Shown here one piece after another: positions 46,607 through 59,825 of a DNA stretch of 64,000 bases (position 1 is the first letter of the stretch; the number at the start of each line of letters is the position of its first letter). This stretch comes from Zeugodacus cucurbitae (lineage: Eukaryota; Arthropoda; Insecta; Diptera; Tephritidae). The notes below the pieces were generated by a model that was given only the letters and a program-made list of their open reading frames with translations, was not told where the DNA came from and did no database searches. The translations under genes were made by a program, and so were the position numbers. Where the stretch lies: contig NC_071667.1 in NCBI RefSeq assembly GCF_028554725.1, forward strand, positions 28,353,501 through 28,417,500, given 5' to 3'.

Positions 46607-48500
46607 CGAAAGATTTTTGTTAATAATTCATGCCTTTATTATAATTTGGTAAATGTGTGTGAAAATTATCTAAAGCTAAAGAGCGCTACGTTCGGCGACA
46701 CTTATAGCTATAAGTACTCTTGGAAAGTAATTTTAATGATTTATAGAAATACGTAAAAAATATAAAACTGATTGTAATAAATATTGAGCTTATAAAATAT
46801 ATAAATAAAAAATTATTGTAAAATAAGACAAAGGAACTCGCTTTGGTAACTTTCTTACAGAAGCACGTACACATAAAATACATGTGATTACTCAATGATT
46901 ACATTCCATTACAATTACTTACTAGTGCTTTACATACCATATATGCTGACTGTAGCGTTCAGTTAGGCGATTTCGTGTGTAACAAGTCTGAGAGCAATTT
47001 TATTTAACAATCATAATTGATTTGATTAGGCTTCATTGTTGACACTACAACAATAAGTTAGGCAATTTTATATATTTTTCAAAATGATTACAATTCCTTA
47101 CAAACGAATGCATTATGCAAATTAAATTACTTGCTATTGATTTTTTATATTTATACTAGATTAGCGAAAAAGCGCTTAAGGCTCTGAGCACATAACTGTT
47201 AGTCGTTGTGTGGTGGGTTCGTAATACGATTAGGACATATGCGAAGGCATTGAAAGTTGGTCCGAAATTTGTAGGCAAATCTCGAAATAGTTTAAAAACA
47301 AACTCTTAGGCCTGTGCGCGCTGTTTAAAATAAGATTTCTTAGGCAACAATAGCAAGAAACTTGCCTTAAAAACTCGGCCAAATACCCGCAAGTATTAAT
47401 AATCATTATTAAAAATACAACTAACATCCAATTTGTTTCATTTTTATTTAGTTCATTTAATAAAATAATTTAAAAATGTATTATTTTGTTCGAAAAGAAG
47501 ATTGCGTGTCGTGTAAGAAGTCTAAAATACATAATAGGAGTTATAGCAATAGGGTCTTAATTAAATGATCATTCCGTAATAAGTAAATTATTATTTCAAC
47601 ATTAATTTGAATAAGTAAACGGTAATTGTTATTTGTCATTGAACTCTAATTAGTGATCTAGGAGTTTCACGATCTTTCTTAATTTTGATTAGTGCCTTAG
47701 GCGCTTCGGAAATATTTACCGGTGTCAATATTTCGCCCGATTGTTGTCAACATTAAACCCAACACCCAAAATCATAATTAGATCATAAGGCTGCGGATCT
47801 GGGCAAAGCTTTTTCGCTTGAAGTAAAAAATTGTATTGTTTGTTCTGTTCAAACATGTTTTTAGTATCCAAAATCAGATGAATTTCATTATTAAATTGAA
47901 AGTACCGGACAGTAATTAGTAAGCGCAGAGTGAACTATCATAAATCATACTAGTTCTGCTTAAGGTTTGGCAAGTTCTGTTCTACCATCTACATGTATAA
48001 TATAATGTATGATAAGATTCGAAACAAAGAAACTTATTGTCGAATATCAAATCCAGTAGATCTCAACAAAATAAGAAAAGAAAGAAAAATATTTTGGCAA
48101 ACGTCACAATGAGCTTTCATGGCTAAACTATATTTTCAAGACTGATAAATATTGTTGACAGTGAACTCACCTATTATGCGGTCTTCTGGCGTATTTAATG
48201 AAATTGTTGTCTAAAAAATATTACTACGTAGGCTTTGCAAAGGACAAAGTCTTGTTGCAAGTAAATATTCAATGGTATCTAGAACTAAAGAAAAGTGTAT
48301 ACAAGCATAACTTTCTTCCTTATCCTTCCTTATCTTTATATAGAGGTAATATGAAACAAGATGACAGAGACGAGATAAATAATCTCTTCACTCATACCAA
48401 GAATATCCTTTACTTCTATAATTGAAGGCTTGCAGCTCCATTAAATCTGATACACCCTGCATTTATTCATTCAAAAATATTTATCTTATTGAATATATAA
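46607..48500. other. AT-rich upstream region of the OBP gene
   Basis: No mobile element or gene recognised in 1.9 kb. Confidence 0.35.
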
Positions 48501-51500
48501 TTATGCTTCTTCCCGAAGACAATCAGTTCCGGCCCACTGTTCATGCGTGCGGTCAGACAGTCCGTGCTTTGTCGGCCACTCAGTCGGCAATCGGTTTCGG
48601 TACTTCTAATGGCGAGGCCGTTGGAGTATGAACGGCAGTGGGTTGACAGCGAACGCCATCGCGACCAACACTCATCGTTGCCTGTAGCATGAGGCTCGAT
48701 TGTATGTATATATGCTGAGCTGAGCTGCCATTTGTATTGGTGTTGGTGTAAAACGCCGATAGACAGTTGAACGCATCTCTCGCCTGCGACGAGGTGAGCT
48801 GTGCTGTATTGTGAATGGATAACATCGCATGGCATGGAACAGATGAATGCTTAACGGCGTGAGCGGTGGGAAGCGGGGTGAACGGTGATTGTACACATTG
48901 GGGAAAAAATGCGCGAACTGCAAAAAAATTAGAATGCAAAACATTTTTTCTCGTGCTTGTGTGCGACTTTTTGAAGTATTTTTTTTTTTTGCATTTTTTG
49001 AGTTTTGGGCTTTGCCATCACCGTTAACTGTGCCGTTGCCTTTGCCTTTGCTATTGCAACTCCTTGTTGGATTTTTTATGTAGTCGGATTTTTTCTCCGC
49101 TTTTATATACTTTTATTTTTTATTATTTTTTTTAGGAAAAGCATGGGGGATGGACAGACGGTAGTGCAACAGCCAAGCGCGCCACCACGCCGTTTTGTTG
49201 GTGTTGATTTATACTTTTTTTCCGTATTAGTGCATAAATGTGTAGTTGTGGTGTGGCGGTCGGTGGGTTGGAGTGGTGTTCGGCATTGCTAGACAACAGG
49301 AGATTTGGCTTTGACATGATGCCGGCCTAAATTTTTTTTATGGTTTTTGAATAACTTGACACAACCGCACAAACACACACACACATATACGAAGGCACCT
49401 TCGTACAATACCTTGGGATTGTTCTCGCTTTGAATGCTTTCTATGGTTTTTATTTTTTAGCTGGCGCGTTTGGTGGTCGGTGGAGCCACTCGGCTGTCGG
49501 GTTTATAAACTAGCCAACTGCGTTTGGCGCGGCAAGAGGCGAGTGCGTCTGTGTGGAGTGTGGCTGGGCAAGAGCCGTGAGCTGAAGTGGTAGAAAATAT
49601 TTAAAAATGCGCTTTTGAATTTTTTCTCAGTCAAAGCGGAGCAAAACGTAAACGGCGAAGGAGTTTAGTGGGTGGGCCGACAAATGCCGCTGGCTAGGCA
49701 TCTCAGAGGAGTAAGGTAGTGAATGTAAAAGGAGTAAAACCAATTGAAAAGTTACGGAAATGGCAGTAAAGTTTTGTTGTTGTGTCAAGCAGCGCTACAA
49801 CGAAGATAATAACATTGCCATGGAAGGTGATGATGAAGTTGACGAAGGATGTGTTTTTGATGAAGGACACTTTCGAGAGCTTTGGTAGAAAACAGCCCGA
49901 ATATGTCTTAATGTATTTGGAAAAATCTTAGCAAAAACTTATGTCGCATAACTGCTGCGATGCGCAGTAAAGAAACTTTGACGACAAAGAAACGGCAGCG
50001 ATAGTTATGCAGCGCGTTTGAGTTGTGAACTTGTGGATTCTGTGTGGGTTTTTTGTTTTTGAAAGGGTTGCAAATTTATTTACACAAGTAGATATTTACA
50101 TTTCAGTTTGTATGTTTCACAATTTATACCTGTGGTGGATTATGCACGGAATTTTTTGGTCGGTAATTACCAATCTTAAAATAATACATACTAGGCTCTG
50201 TGGTGATTACCATTCATGACTTCCGCATATTTTGAGTGGTAATCAAGCCACTTGCTAAAGCTTCGAATGAATATTTATAGATTTAAATATGGTTCAGTAC
50301 TGCATTTATTTTGTACGCTTATGGTTTGCTTTCCGAAATAAATATGTTTTAATTGATAATAATCGATATTTATTGTTGAAAATTGATAAACATAGAACAT
50401 AAACAGTTGTTGTGATTTATTACGAAATTTTAGAAAACGGTAGATGTGGAATTTTCGGTCTATATATTCGGAATGTTAGCATAGCATAAAGTGCATAACG
50501 CAGTATTTTCGCTGTCTTCGCAATACTTTTTAATTTCCGCCGCAAAGCATAGGGACTGCCCCAACAATAGCTTAACTCTGATTTAACGCTAAAAAATTAG
50601 CGCGTGATTTGGCTGAGCTGTTTATGATTCATTTCTATGGACAAACCTTGGCATTGTAATGCTATTGTGGCATTAAAATAATCATCATTTTTTGATATTT
50701 ACACGCGGTGCTGAAACGCTGACTAAACCGAAAGTTATGGATGAAATAAGCCACCTCCAGATATCTCTACAAGAATGCGAGCGCAATGGCAGACAAGTGA
50801 TGAAATGCGGTGCATAGAAGAATAATGAATGTAGTATATGCTCGAAATGATAATGACATTGAGCTAAAAGGATGACATTAGAATAACGGTAATGACCGTT
50901 GCACTTGCAACTGCTAATGAAGTTGCGACAACAATAGAGCGCTATTCCGCCTGTTAGCTGCAACATGTACACTTATGCGTTATTGTTGTTGAAATAGTGT
51001 TGTTGTCATTTCATTGTTTCCACCATTGTGTTACTGTCTTCTCAACAACCGCTTGCAACAAAAAACTGCCAACTGTGTATGTTTGTAGGCAAGACTACTG
51101 ACCGGCGCGCCAACAACCAACAACCAACACCAACACATATATTGCTATTAGAGTGGCCGACATCGGCGGCCTTCATCAATAACACAGCCGTATGCGGCGC
51201 TAACATAACCACCCACCCAACAGCCAACCGCCCCACGATTTACGCCGCTCACACCAACTATCAACCCTAAGCAAGCAAGCAACATCATCATCAGCTGCGC
51301 TTGGCTGCTGCGGCAACTGCGACGCTAACTGCGGCTTGGTCTGCCTAACTATGTTTTTTACATTTCGTTCCTTCCGTTTTTGTTTTTATTTCGTCCTTTT
51401 TGCCTTTTTATTTATTTTTGCCTTTTTTCGCCATGTCGCCTGTGTGCGTGCACGGCGCTGCCGCCGCTGCCACCGCTATTGCTGTTGTTGCTGCTGCTGC

Positions 51501-53528
51501 TCTTTGGCATTTTTTCGTATTTTGCGGCACTCTTAGCTTTGGAGCTGCATCAATGGCTGTTTGTGTGCGCGCGGGTGTTATTATCTGTTTGTGTGTGTGT
51601 GTATGTATCGAGCTGTGTTAGCGTGCGCTACTCTTCCTGTCTGCCCACCGCGGCACGTGTTTGTGTGTCAGTCGGGCCCCCCAAAAAATATATTGTTTCA
51701 GATTTTTTCATCATCGCTTTAGTTGGGTTTTTACATTGGTGACGGATCGTGCTCTCGTTTGCTGTATGACGCTTCGAAGCGCGCCGCACTTTCGCATTGG
51801 CACAACGCTTCGTATACGCGACGCGCGCTTAATTAACGATGACAACAACAACCAAAACAACAAAAAACAGCAACAATATGCAATAACAATAAATAAATAA
51901 ATTTTAAAAAATTATCACTAAGCGCCACTAAAATAAATCGCATAAAAAATTACGCACCGCCTATTGCCGCTCGGATGTTCCAAGCGCTCGCCGCGTAATT
52001 TAAATCACCCGTGCATTTCCGACCGCTTCACGGCTGTGCGGCAGTAGTGGTCGCAGCGACTTGCAATTTGCGTGCAGCAAATCATACGCGACGCACGTCA
52101 AGCACGCATCTACAAGATTTTACAGCACGCGTGTCTAGCAACAACAGGCCACTGTCAGCAGCTGGCGCTTGGTAAAGTCACAACATAACTGTTTGCGACA
52201 CTCGCAGGAGCGCGTCGTTGTTGTCGGTTGCGCGCGCGTTTCGCTGCAGCAGCAATTGCCACTCGTACACTGCTTGTCTCCCAAGACAGCAACCGCGACA
52301 AAAAGAAAATTAAATAAGCATAAATTACGTACTTAAAGAAATTGGTAAAAAAGTTATTTACAAAAGTCAGTGTTGTTGTTAACTCCGTTCTCTTTCTACA
52401 AGTGGCGGTTCGCGTTTGTAGAAAGTGCTCAACCGCGCAGTGCCCCACCGAAAGTGCTTCAAAAGCGTTTCTTCACTACGGTTCAGAAGAAGAAATCTTT
52501 TGGTGTTGTTGTTGTGTCAGTAGTTTGCTCTTTCTGTGCATTGCTTCTTGGCATCGTCGAAGGAAAGCGGCAAAACGTGAGAGCGCCGCCAAAGAGTGAC
52601 CTTCAACCTGCGTCGCGCCTCTTTCGCCACATTGCACAGTTCGCACACAAATAAATGCTCACAATTTTTAATATTTACTTCCGCTTATCTATGGATATGT
52701 GTTGTTGTTGTTAGAAGGTTGAAGCATAAACTTATATTTGTGTATATGTATATACATTCATATATTTGTATTTATATATATCTTGTCTGCCTTACTCGCG
52801 ACAATCTTATGGTGCCGTTGCGTGTATGTGTGTGTGTGTTTCTTTTAAGCAATGGCTTCACGACTGTTCTACAAGTGTTTCTTTGCGATTTCCTTAAGAA
52901 TCTGCGTCGAGACGGATATGTTTCTTTCAGTATGAGTGAGTCCACAATCGTCGAGTTCGCTTTTGCTCGAGTCGTTAGTTTATTTATATGTGTTAAAATA
53001 CATAATATAATAATCCGTTAAAATCAACTGTTGACTTACAAGCGAAATAAAAAATAATGTATTAAGACTATATATTGCCACCAGATTTGTTTGTATTTAA
53101 CGAGCGAGTGATATATTAATATAATAATAACTTTTTTCTAAAATAATTTTTCGCCTTATAATTACTTCTGCAAGCATGCAGATTTGCTGTATTTTGTGGT
53201 TCAAATGAAATAATTTCAATTATAAAGTTTTTTGAATCGTAAGTACTCGTGCCAGGGGATATGCCTTTACTCAAAACAACTTTTCACTCTTTGATTTATG
53301 GATGTTATTCGATTTTTACCCTTCCTAAACGTATACTGAAGGTCTGCCGAAATCATCGGAATAAAAATTATGAAATAACTTCCTGAGCAATGAAAAAGAA
53401 AATGTTCCCAAGATCCTACATAGAATACTCGTTAAATATAATACAAAAACTAAAAACTCTTAAAAATATCTCCCTAAAAATTTGTTACTGTTTAGCAATC
53501 TTTCTTCTTATCGCTTTAAACAAAAACA
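48501..53528. other. 5-kb GC-richer non-repeat island
   Basis: Free of the interspersed families. GC-rich patches at 48530-48900, 49460-49700, 51220-51660 and 51740-52640 hold CTG/CCG-rich and CAACAA tracts. A TATAAA lies at 49504-49509 (+). 51740-52640 has the look of a promoter and 5' UTR (GCGC-rich, then TTGTTGTTAACTCC and CAACAACAACC), but I find no Inr or coding start I can defend. Apart from the small ORF at 49760, nothing coding is supported. Confidence 0.35.
49760..49888 (+). CDS. candidate small ORF or first coding exon, unrecognised
   Basis: An ATG in good context (GGAAATGG) opens a 42-codon frame starting MAVKFCCCVKQRY, followed by an acidic stretch (EGDDEVDEGCVFDEG) and ending ELW before TAG. 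A GTAGAA at 49885 would also serve as a splice donor, making this a first exon. A TATAAA lies about 250 bp upstream in GC-rich, repeat-free DNA. The N-terminal CCC could be a palmitoylation site. I do not recognise a family, and a 42-codon frame can arise by chance. Confidence 0.22.
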   Translation: MAVKFCCCVKQRYNEDNNIAMEGDDEVDEGCVFDEGHFRELW

Positions 53529-54374
53529 AACAAGTAAGGAAGGACTAAGTGCATGTGTAGCCGAACACACAATTTGACCCATATATTCGGCATAAAGTAC
53601 AACAGAAAAACGAAAATTCCTCATAATATATAGTATATAGGCAGAGTTAATGAACCGATTTCACTCATTTTCATCACCAACATACATTATAGCTAAGATT
53701 TAATTTGGCTAAGAAATTTCACATATTAACCGACGTAAAGCTATTAAGACGATCGTATTTTTGAAAATCCTATATTTAGGTATATAAGAGCTAGGGGAAG
53801 TTATGACCCGATTTTAACCATTTCTGGTACAGTGACACACTATTAGAAGAAAAAGATTTCGTCTGAATTAAATTTAGATATCTAAGAGATTTGCCGACAT
53901 TTTCGTGGAAAATTACCATAAGGCACTGAGTCCTTCATATTCGATATCCGGGGCATTGAAAAGTTATAGTCCGATTTCGGAAATTTTTTCACAAGTGATG
54001 CTACAGATCATATACACTATTTGTGTAAAGTTTTATTTCGCTATCTTCATTGGTTCGTTATGTATATATTATAAAGTTAAGGAATAAGATGGAATTCAAA
54101 ATTGAGTTATATGGGCAGTTGTCGTGGTTGTTAACAGATTTCATTCATTTTCCACACGTGTCATCAGAGTGTCAAGAAAATGCTATAAACCGAATTTAAT
54201 TGAAATCTGGGCGGACGGACAGATATACATACATTCGGCATTCGGATTTTGACTCGCCACGTCACTCTGATCATTTTGATATATATGTCGTATAGTTTTA
54301 TGGCTTACAAACAACCGTTATGTGAACAAAACTATAATACTCTCTTAGCAACTTTTGTTGCGAGAGTATAAAAA
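53529..54374 (-). mobile_element. DINE-1-like element, copy with internal deletion
   Basis: The minus-strand 5' end at 54374 is TATACTCTCGCAACAAAAG plus hairpin. The 3' end at 53529 keeps CTTACTTGTT, but the TATACTCTC subterminal repeat and most of the hairpin are lost (a direct jump from GTAGCCGAACA to CACAATTTGACCC). About 850 bp long. Confidence 0.75.
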
Positions 54375-55033
54375 GCAAATCTACAAGCAACAAGCCAGAA
54401 AAGGTTGAATTTTGGCGCAACTCACTAAATTCATCAATATTGGGGCAATAACTCATATCTTATTTCTTGAACTGTACCTAAAGTATTTTTGAGGAAACAT
54501 TTCCTCCTAAATTCAATGAAATAACTCACATATTGACCAATATGGTCGGAATAAAGACAATGAGAATAAGGTCCATCATTACACATTAGGTTGGCAAATA
54601 TCTCCCTTGCGCCTTTTTGCCTTTTGAATTTCGCGGCCATGTATAAAGCGCTATAGAGCTCGTATCTGGCAATACTATACATCTTTGAAAGGTCTTGCAA
54701 TAACCTAAAAAACGACGCTATCCATGATTGATCAGTTTGGATATATCGACGTTGTGAAATTTCAGATTAAAGCAATTTTAAATCAGATGTTGAAGAAGCG
54801 AAAATTGGCATTACTTTTTGAACAAAAACATTAACATGTAACCTTTGTATTTGAGTTAGCGTTGTTATCATCCAGGTGTATCTATGTTCATACTATATCA
54901 TAAAATGTCAAAAGAAAATGTTTTACCATTGCATAAATGAGCATCGGCCCCGACCCCTACGCCACCCACTACTAATTACCCCGGACATACACCATTTTGG
55001 TTTATATAGAGTACTTAGCTTAAGAGATAAATA
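54375..55033. other. spacer
   Basis: AT-rich. A phrase at 54840-54980 (TTGTATTTGAGTTAGCGTTG, CGGCCCCGACCCC) may be a decayed DINE-like core. No gene. Confidence 0.3.
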
Positions 55034-55190
55034 CAGTTGAACTTCCCTAACTTGAATCACGATAATCCACAAAAACAGTTCCAGTTGGAGAGACTTCGAG
55101 TTATGGAAGGTAATTTGTATGAAATTTGACTACTATTGCCAATTCAAAATTTCGATTTATAGAGAACATCGAGTAATAGAAGTTCAACTG
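55034..55190. mobile_element. pogo/Tigger-like MITE, copy M1
   Basis: The left end CAGTTGAACTTCCCTAACTT and right end AGAAGTTCAACTG are inverted repeats, with internal CGAGTTATGGAAGG. TA precedes the left end; the right flank has AA. It is 157 bp and homologous to the copy at 58568. Ends of the type CAGT-GAAC-TC-TAACTCGA are usual for pogo/Tigger families. Confidence 0.7.
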
Positions 55191-57724
55191 AATAATGGGG
55201 ACGGTTTAGGGCCCCTTTCCAGAGCATTTTCCAGGCATTTTCATACATATGTATGTATATATCTCAATTCTCACTGAAGGCAACGGTTGGAACATTTTCA
55301 TTGCACTGAAATAATTTAATTTTTACTATAACTATTAAAAGCTTTCCAACACGTTGCTGCAAATTCCAATAGAATTAAAATTAACCGTCGGATAGGTTGT
55401 TATTACCACTTTATTCCAAAATATGATTAAATTGAAGAATTACCGTATAATGCGTTCCTTAATGCTTTGTTCGACAATAATACTGCCTTTCTTTCTAAGT
55501 TTTAGTTTTTCATATAAATATAGACTGTTCGAAAACTATCCAGCATCGGTTTGAGGCCCATATTGCATCGTTTTTCAATTTAAATTTTGGGAACCGATTG
55601 GAGTTTAGAAAAAAATTTTAGCAAAACGCATTTCTCTCTTAAGGTAGTATTATATATCAATTCCTTTAAATTGGGATACTACCGCATTGTTTGATATATG
55701 AATAATTTCGATATAATGTATCCAAAACGACAGTGTAAATACAGACTCTTCCACAAAAATTCATTTCGAGAGGTTGATAATTAATAACAAATTTATTTTC
55801 CTTGTCATGTTTGATGCGATTCCTGTTCTTCCCAAGCATATTTTTCACACCGTCCATGTCATCACCATCTCAATGAGCAACAGAGATCAATTCCATTATG
55901 TTTTGGAGAAGCGGCACGGCGCCAGCATTGATTATAGGGATAATGTGTCAGTTGCTGAGTCTGTCGTATGACAAATCTCTTAACAAGCTGGAACACCCAA
56001 AGAGTATCACAGAGCTTTTGTAGACTACAACAACAACACAAGAACCAGCTAACTAAGGCAGCCAGTCAAGTCGAGGCATACACAGTGAAGGCAATCCAAG
56101 CAAATCTGTTAGCGTCGGTAATTTGATAGGCTGTGAAGAATGCCGAAGTACCGTTTTCGACTACAGTTTAACGCATACTTATTTGCACTTCTTCACTTGC
56201 CTTCTTTTCGAGGCAAAATAGCAACAGCTGTTGTGCAAAAATATCAAAACTATTAGCATCGAGTATCGAGTGCAAGTGTGGGTAGATCCAAGAATGAATC
56301 AAAATTAGCGTACAAGTATGATAGCGGACCGTCTGCAGCAGGTGTTGTTGTGTGAGAAGCAAAGCTACGAATGCAGGTGTGATCATAAGTTGAAGTTGAA
56401 GGATAAGCGACAGATATGCGTGCGTCGCTGGCATGGCCAAGTGGCAAGGATCACTCCGTTCGGCAGATCAGTAATTCAAAGGCGCGCGTAATGGAAACAA
56501 CGTTTTCGCTCAGGTTTCGGTGGATCGGGATAAAGATAAACACTTTGTGTGCTAGTGATTTGCCAAATAAGAACTATTTTACTAGTGTAGTGTACGAAAT
56601 GTTGAATAGTGAATCGATATTATATTATAAACTGAGTGTTTCGTTAATCCATTAGTGGCACCGTTATTTGAATTTAATAATTATAAATTAATATATATAT
56701 ATTATATATATTTCATACATAGATCAAAATGCTATTTGTATTATCCGATTTAAAGATTATATGATACACAGACTGTTTGTGATTTCAATACAAGACATAG
56801 CGTAATATTTGCTATATATATGTTAAAATATTAATACTATATACATATGCATATCAGCGTCGACAAGTAGTTGTTAGTCAACTGATTGTAATAAGGCCCA
56901 GTTGGTTAGAGAATTTGTTTCCAGAATTTATATATTATATTTACATCTACACTGTAGAACACTCGGCTGGGTATTGAACCATATTTACTTTTTCCGGGAG
57001 ATTGAGCCATAAGTAAAAAATCGTGTGTTCTTCGATTTTCGAAGTTAGCCGCCAAAATCGAAATATTTGCTTTCGAAGGTCGAAAAAAGGCTTTTTAAAC
57101 AAAATATTAATTACTGTATCTTATATGACAGAAGTTATAAGGGGTTGGATGTACGAAAAAATAAAAGCTTATTTGTATTTCGAAAAATACAAAATTCCAA
57201 AATTTGTTTACGGTTGTGAATGTAGTTAACGACCTTTCTTCTGATGTGCGTATTTATATAATTTCAATATAAATCTTTCAGGAAAAACACTTGAATAAAA
57301 AATTATATACCTATTTATTATTTACTTATGACTCAATCTCCGAGGAAATTTATATTTGGTCCAATCCACAGAAAAAAGTCGATTTTGACGTATAGTGTAA
57401 CGGATTTTTAATATTCTGAATCTTAAGTTTTTAAAAATTATTACATTTCTGACTTCTTGGAGTGATGTTTGCAATTTTTGTGCCAGTGACTGAAGGTCTC
57501 ACGCTGCAATGGAATTCTTAAAATATTTTCTTTGTGAAAATAATATACATAAATCTATATATGTATATCACAACATTGGTTCTTAATTACTTAATCATCC
57601 TTTAATCAAATATGTAACCTGTTGGTTAAAAAAATGTATTCATTATTCATGTTTTCACTCGTATGAGAACGTTCAATAAAAAACGTATAAAAACAACAAA
57701 GGTCTCTTCGAATTCTAATTCCTA
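55191..57724. other. non-coding stretch
   Basis: No supported gene. At 56464-56470 AGATCAGTA is a good Inr match followed by GC-richer DNA (AAGGCGCGCG), so 56465-56650 could be an untranslated first exon on the plus strand; this is weak. 57325-57365 repeats a segment at 35495. The rest is AT-rich. Confidence 0.3.
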
Positions 57725-58347
57725 ATTCTCCTTGTTTTCTCCCAGCAAGCCACATTACACTCAATTCTATTGACGTCAACTGGGAAAAGAGTGTGAAATA
57801 TTTAGGACTGATACTAGACCCTAGACTAACCTTTAAAGACCCCGTACTTTATATTGCGAAGAAAATTAACATGTTAGTTCGGACATTATATCCATTTATA
57901 AACCGGAAATCAGAACTTAGCATAGCTAACAAAATGTATCTGTTCAGGTCTATTTTCCAGGCGGTAGTTTTTTATGGGGCACCAGTATCGCAGACTCCCA
58001 CGTCCATAAACTTCAAGTGACTTCAAATAAAATAATAAAAATGATTTTTAATCTTCCATGGCATTTTTCTACCGCGAAGTTACATGACAAAACTAATGTT
58101 GAGTTAGTCGCAACTAGATTAGCCCGACTACATGAGAGGTTTAACGATCGTTGTGAATTTTCAACGTACTCACATATTAATGAGTTAATAATATGACCAC
58201 TACCAAATGATATCTTAGTTATTAGTTATAAGTTAGAAGTTAGTAAATTAAGCTATTATTATTCAAGGGTTTTTCTGTAAATTTTTCCCTACTTAAAATT
58301 TATATTATAAGTTGAAGTGAAATAAATTGAATTGAATTGAATTGAAT
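57725..58347 (+). mobile_element. Jockey-like non-LTR retrotransposon 3' fragment with (TTGAA)n tail
   Basis: The plus strand encodes VNWEKSVKYLGLILDPRLTF, then SELSIANKMYLFRSIFQAVV and FYGAPV, and, after a frameshift near 57985, VTSNKIIKMIFNLPWHFSTA and LVATRLARLHERFNDRC. This is the thumb and C-terminus of a Jockey-group reverse transcriptase. It ends with ATAAATTGAATTGAATTGAA (58322-58347), a tandem 3' tail rather than poly(A). Confidence 0.75.
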
Positions 58348-58567
58348 AATTCCTTACGAGTTTATTAAGACTATTTCGTCGTATGCATGACATTTTGAAT
58401 CCTTATATAACTTATTTGAAAGTGATAAATCACGAAATCTGTTAAATCTAAATGTTTTATGAACGATTTATAATTTTCTATGCATACGACTTTTGTGGTA
58501 TGGGAAATATTCGTTATACTTATGTAGGGAAAATAAATTATTAACTGAGTTTTGAACTCTAAATATA

Positions 58568-58701
58568 CAGTCGAACTTCCCTAACTCGATCCACATCCAC
58601 ATCATAATCCACAAAAAAAAACATCGAGTTATGAAAAGTAATTTGTATGAAATTTGACTTTTATTGCCAATTCAAAGGAACGAGTTATAGAAGTTTAACT
58701 G
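58568..58701. mobile_element. pogo/Tigger-like MITE, copy M2
   Basis: The left end CAGTCGAACTTCCCTAACTC and right end AGAAGTTTAACTG are inverted repeats, flanked by TA on both sides (58566-58567; 58702-58703). It is 134 bp and shares GTAATTTGTATGAAATTTGA with copy M1. Confidence 0.75.
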
Positions 58702-59039
58702 TATAAAATTCGTTTAATAATATCAGCAGTTCTTCAACACACGAATTATTAGTATATCATATGATCATGTGCTGGACCAATCTTCCCAACCGAACTTCAC
58801 AATTATTTGAGTCCAAGTACCCGTCTTTGAAGTGGAAACAAGCATCTAGAACGTATGCATATGCTTTAGTTATAATTTTTAGAGTGTATAAATAAAACAT
58901 ATTTTTTCTAGTTGTATGTATCTTATATACTTATTTTTGAATAGTATGAACGAGCCACAGATTTCCGCCCATTCATACATAAGTACATAGGTGCTCAGAA
59001 CAGCGTATCCAGCAGGAAAATGTAATAAACCACAATGGT

Positions 59040-59825
59040 ATTGTACTTATGGCGCCTGCTACACGTTCAATATTTAATGAGATATTTGGATCGCGATCCT
59101 GTATTGCGATATTTGTTGAACGTTTAGCGTGCAATATTGATGGATTACGAATTTTAATATTTTGAAATCCAGATCATGGATCTCGGATCGAGTGATAATT
59201 ATTTCACGTGTAGCATATTTTGTAGCATTTACATGCCCGAATCGGTAAAAGGCAATAGTCCCAATTTTTTAAAATCAACTATATTCTAATTAAATTTTAT
59301 AATTTCTTTAATTTTATTATTCATGAACATTAATTATAATGTTTACAGTTGAATCTTTGCCAGAGCTATGCAACTCATCTTACAAAGGTTTTCTTGATAA
59401 CGTCCAAATATTGGATGAATATTATGAATTGCATTGTACTTATGGCGCCTGCTACACGTTCAATATTTAATGAGATATTTGGATCGCGATCCTGTATTGC
59501 GATATTTGTTGAACGTTTAGCGTGCAATATTGATGGATTACGAATTTTAATATTTTGAAATCCAGATCATGGATCTCGGATCGAGTGATAATTATTTCAC
59601 GTGTAGCATATTTTGTAGCATTTACATGCCCGAATCGGTAAAAGGCAATAGTCCCAATTTTTTAAAATCAACTATATTCTAATTAAATTTTATAATTTCT
59701 TTAATTTTATTATTCATGAACATTAATTATAATGTTTACAGTTGAATCTTTGCCAGAGCTATGCAACTCATCTTACAAAGGTTTTCTTGATAACGTCCAA
59801 ATATTGGATGAATATTATGAATTGC
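59040..59825. repeat. perfect 393-bp tandem duplication
   Basis: 59040-59432 and 59433-59825 are identical base for base as read by eye. Each unit holds one left terminal repeat of the GGCGCC element and most of its interior, so the element has two left ends and one right end. Perfect identity means the event is very recent, or is an assembly artefact. Confidence 0.95.

Noticed and set aside
51336..51742. Overlapping 66-, 120- and 73-codon plus-strand frames with Cys/Ala/Leu runs
   Set aside because: Three overlapping frames across one CTG/CCG-rich tract; composition alone explains them.
56881..56920. tRNA A-box-like GGCCCAGTTGGTTAGAG
   Set aside because: No B box (GGTTCGAAT type) at the right distance and no acceptor-stem pairing.
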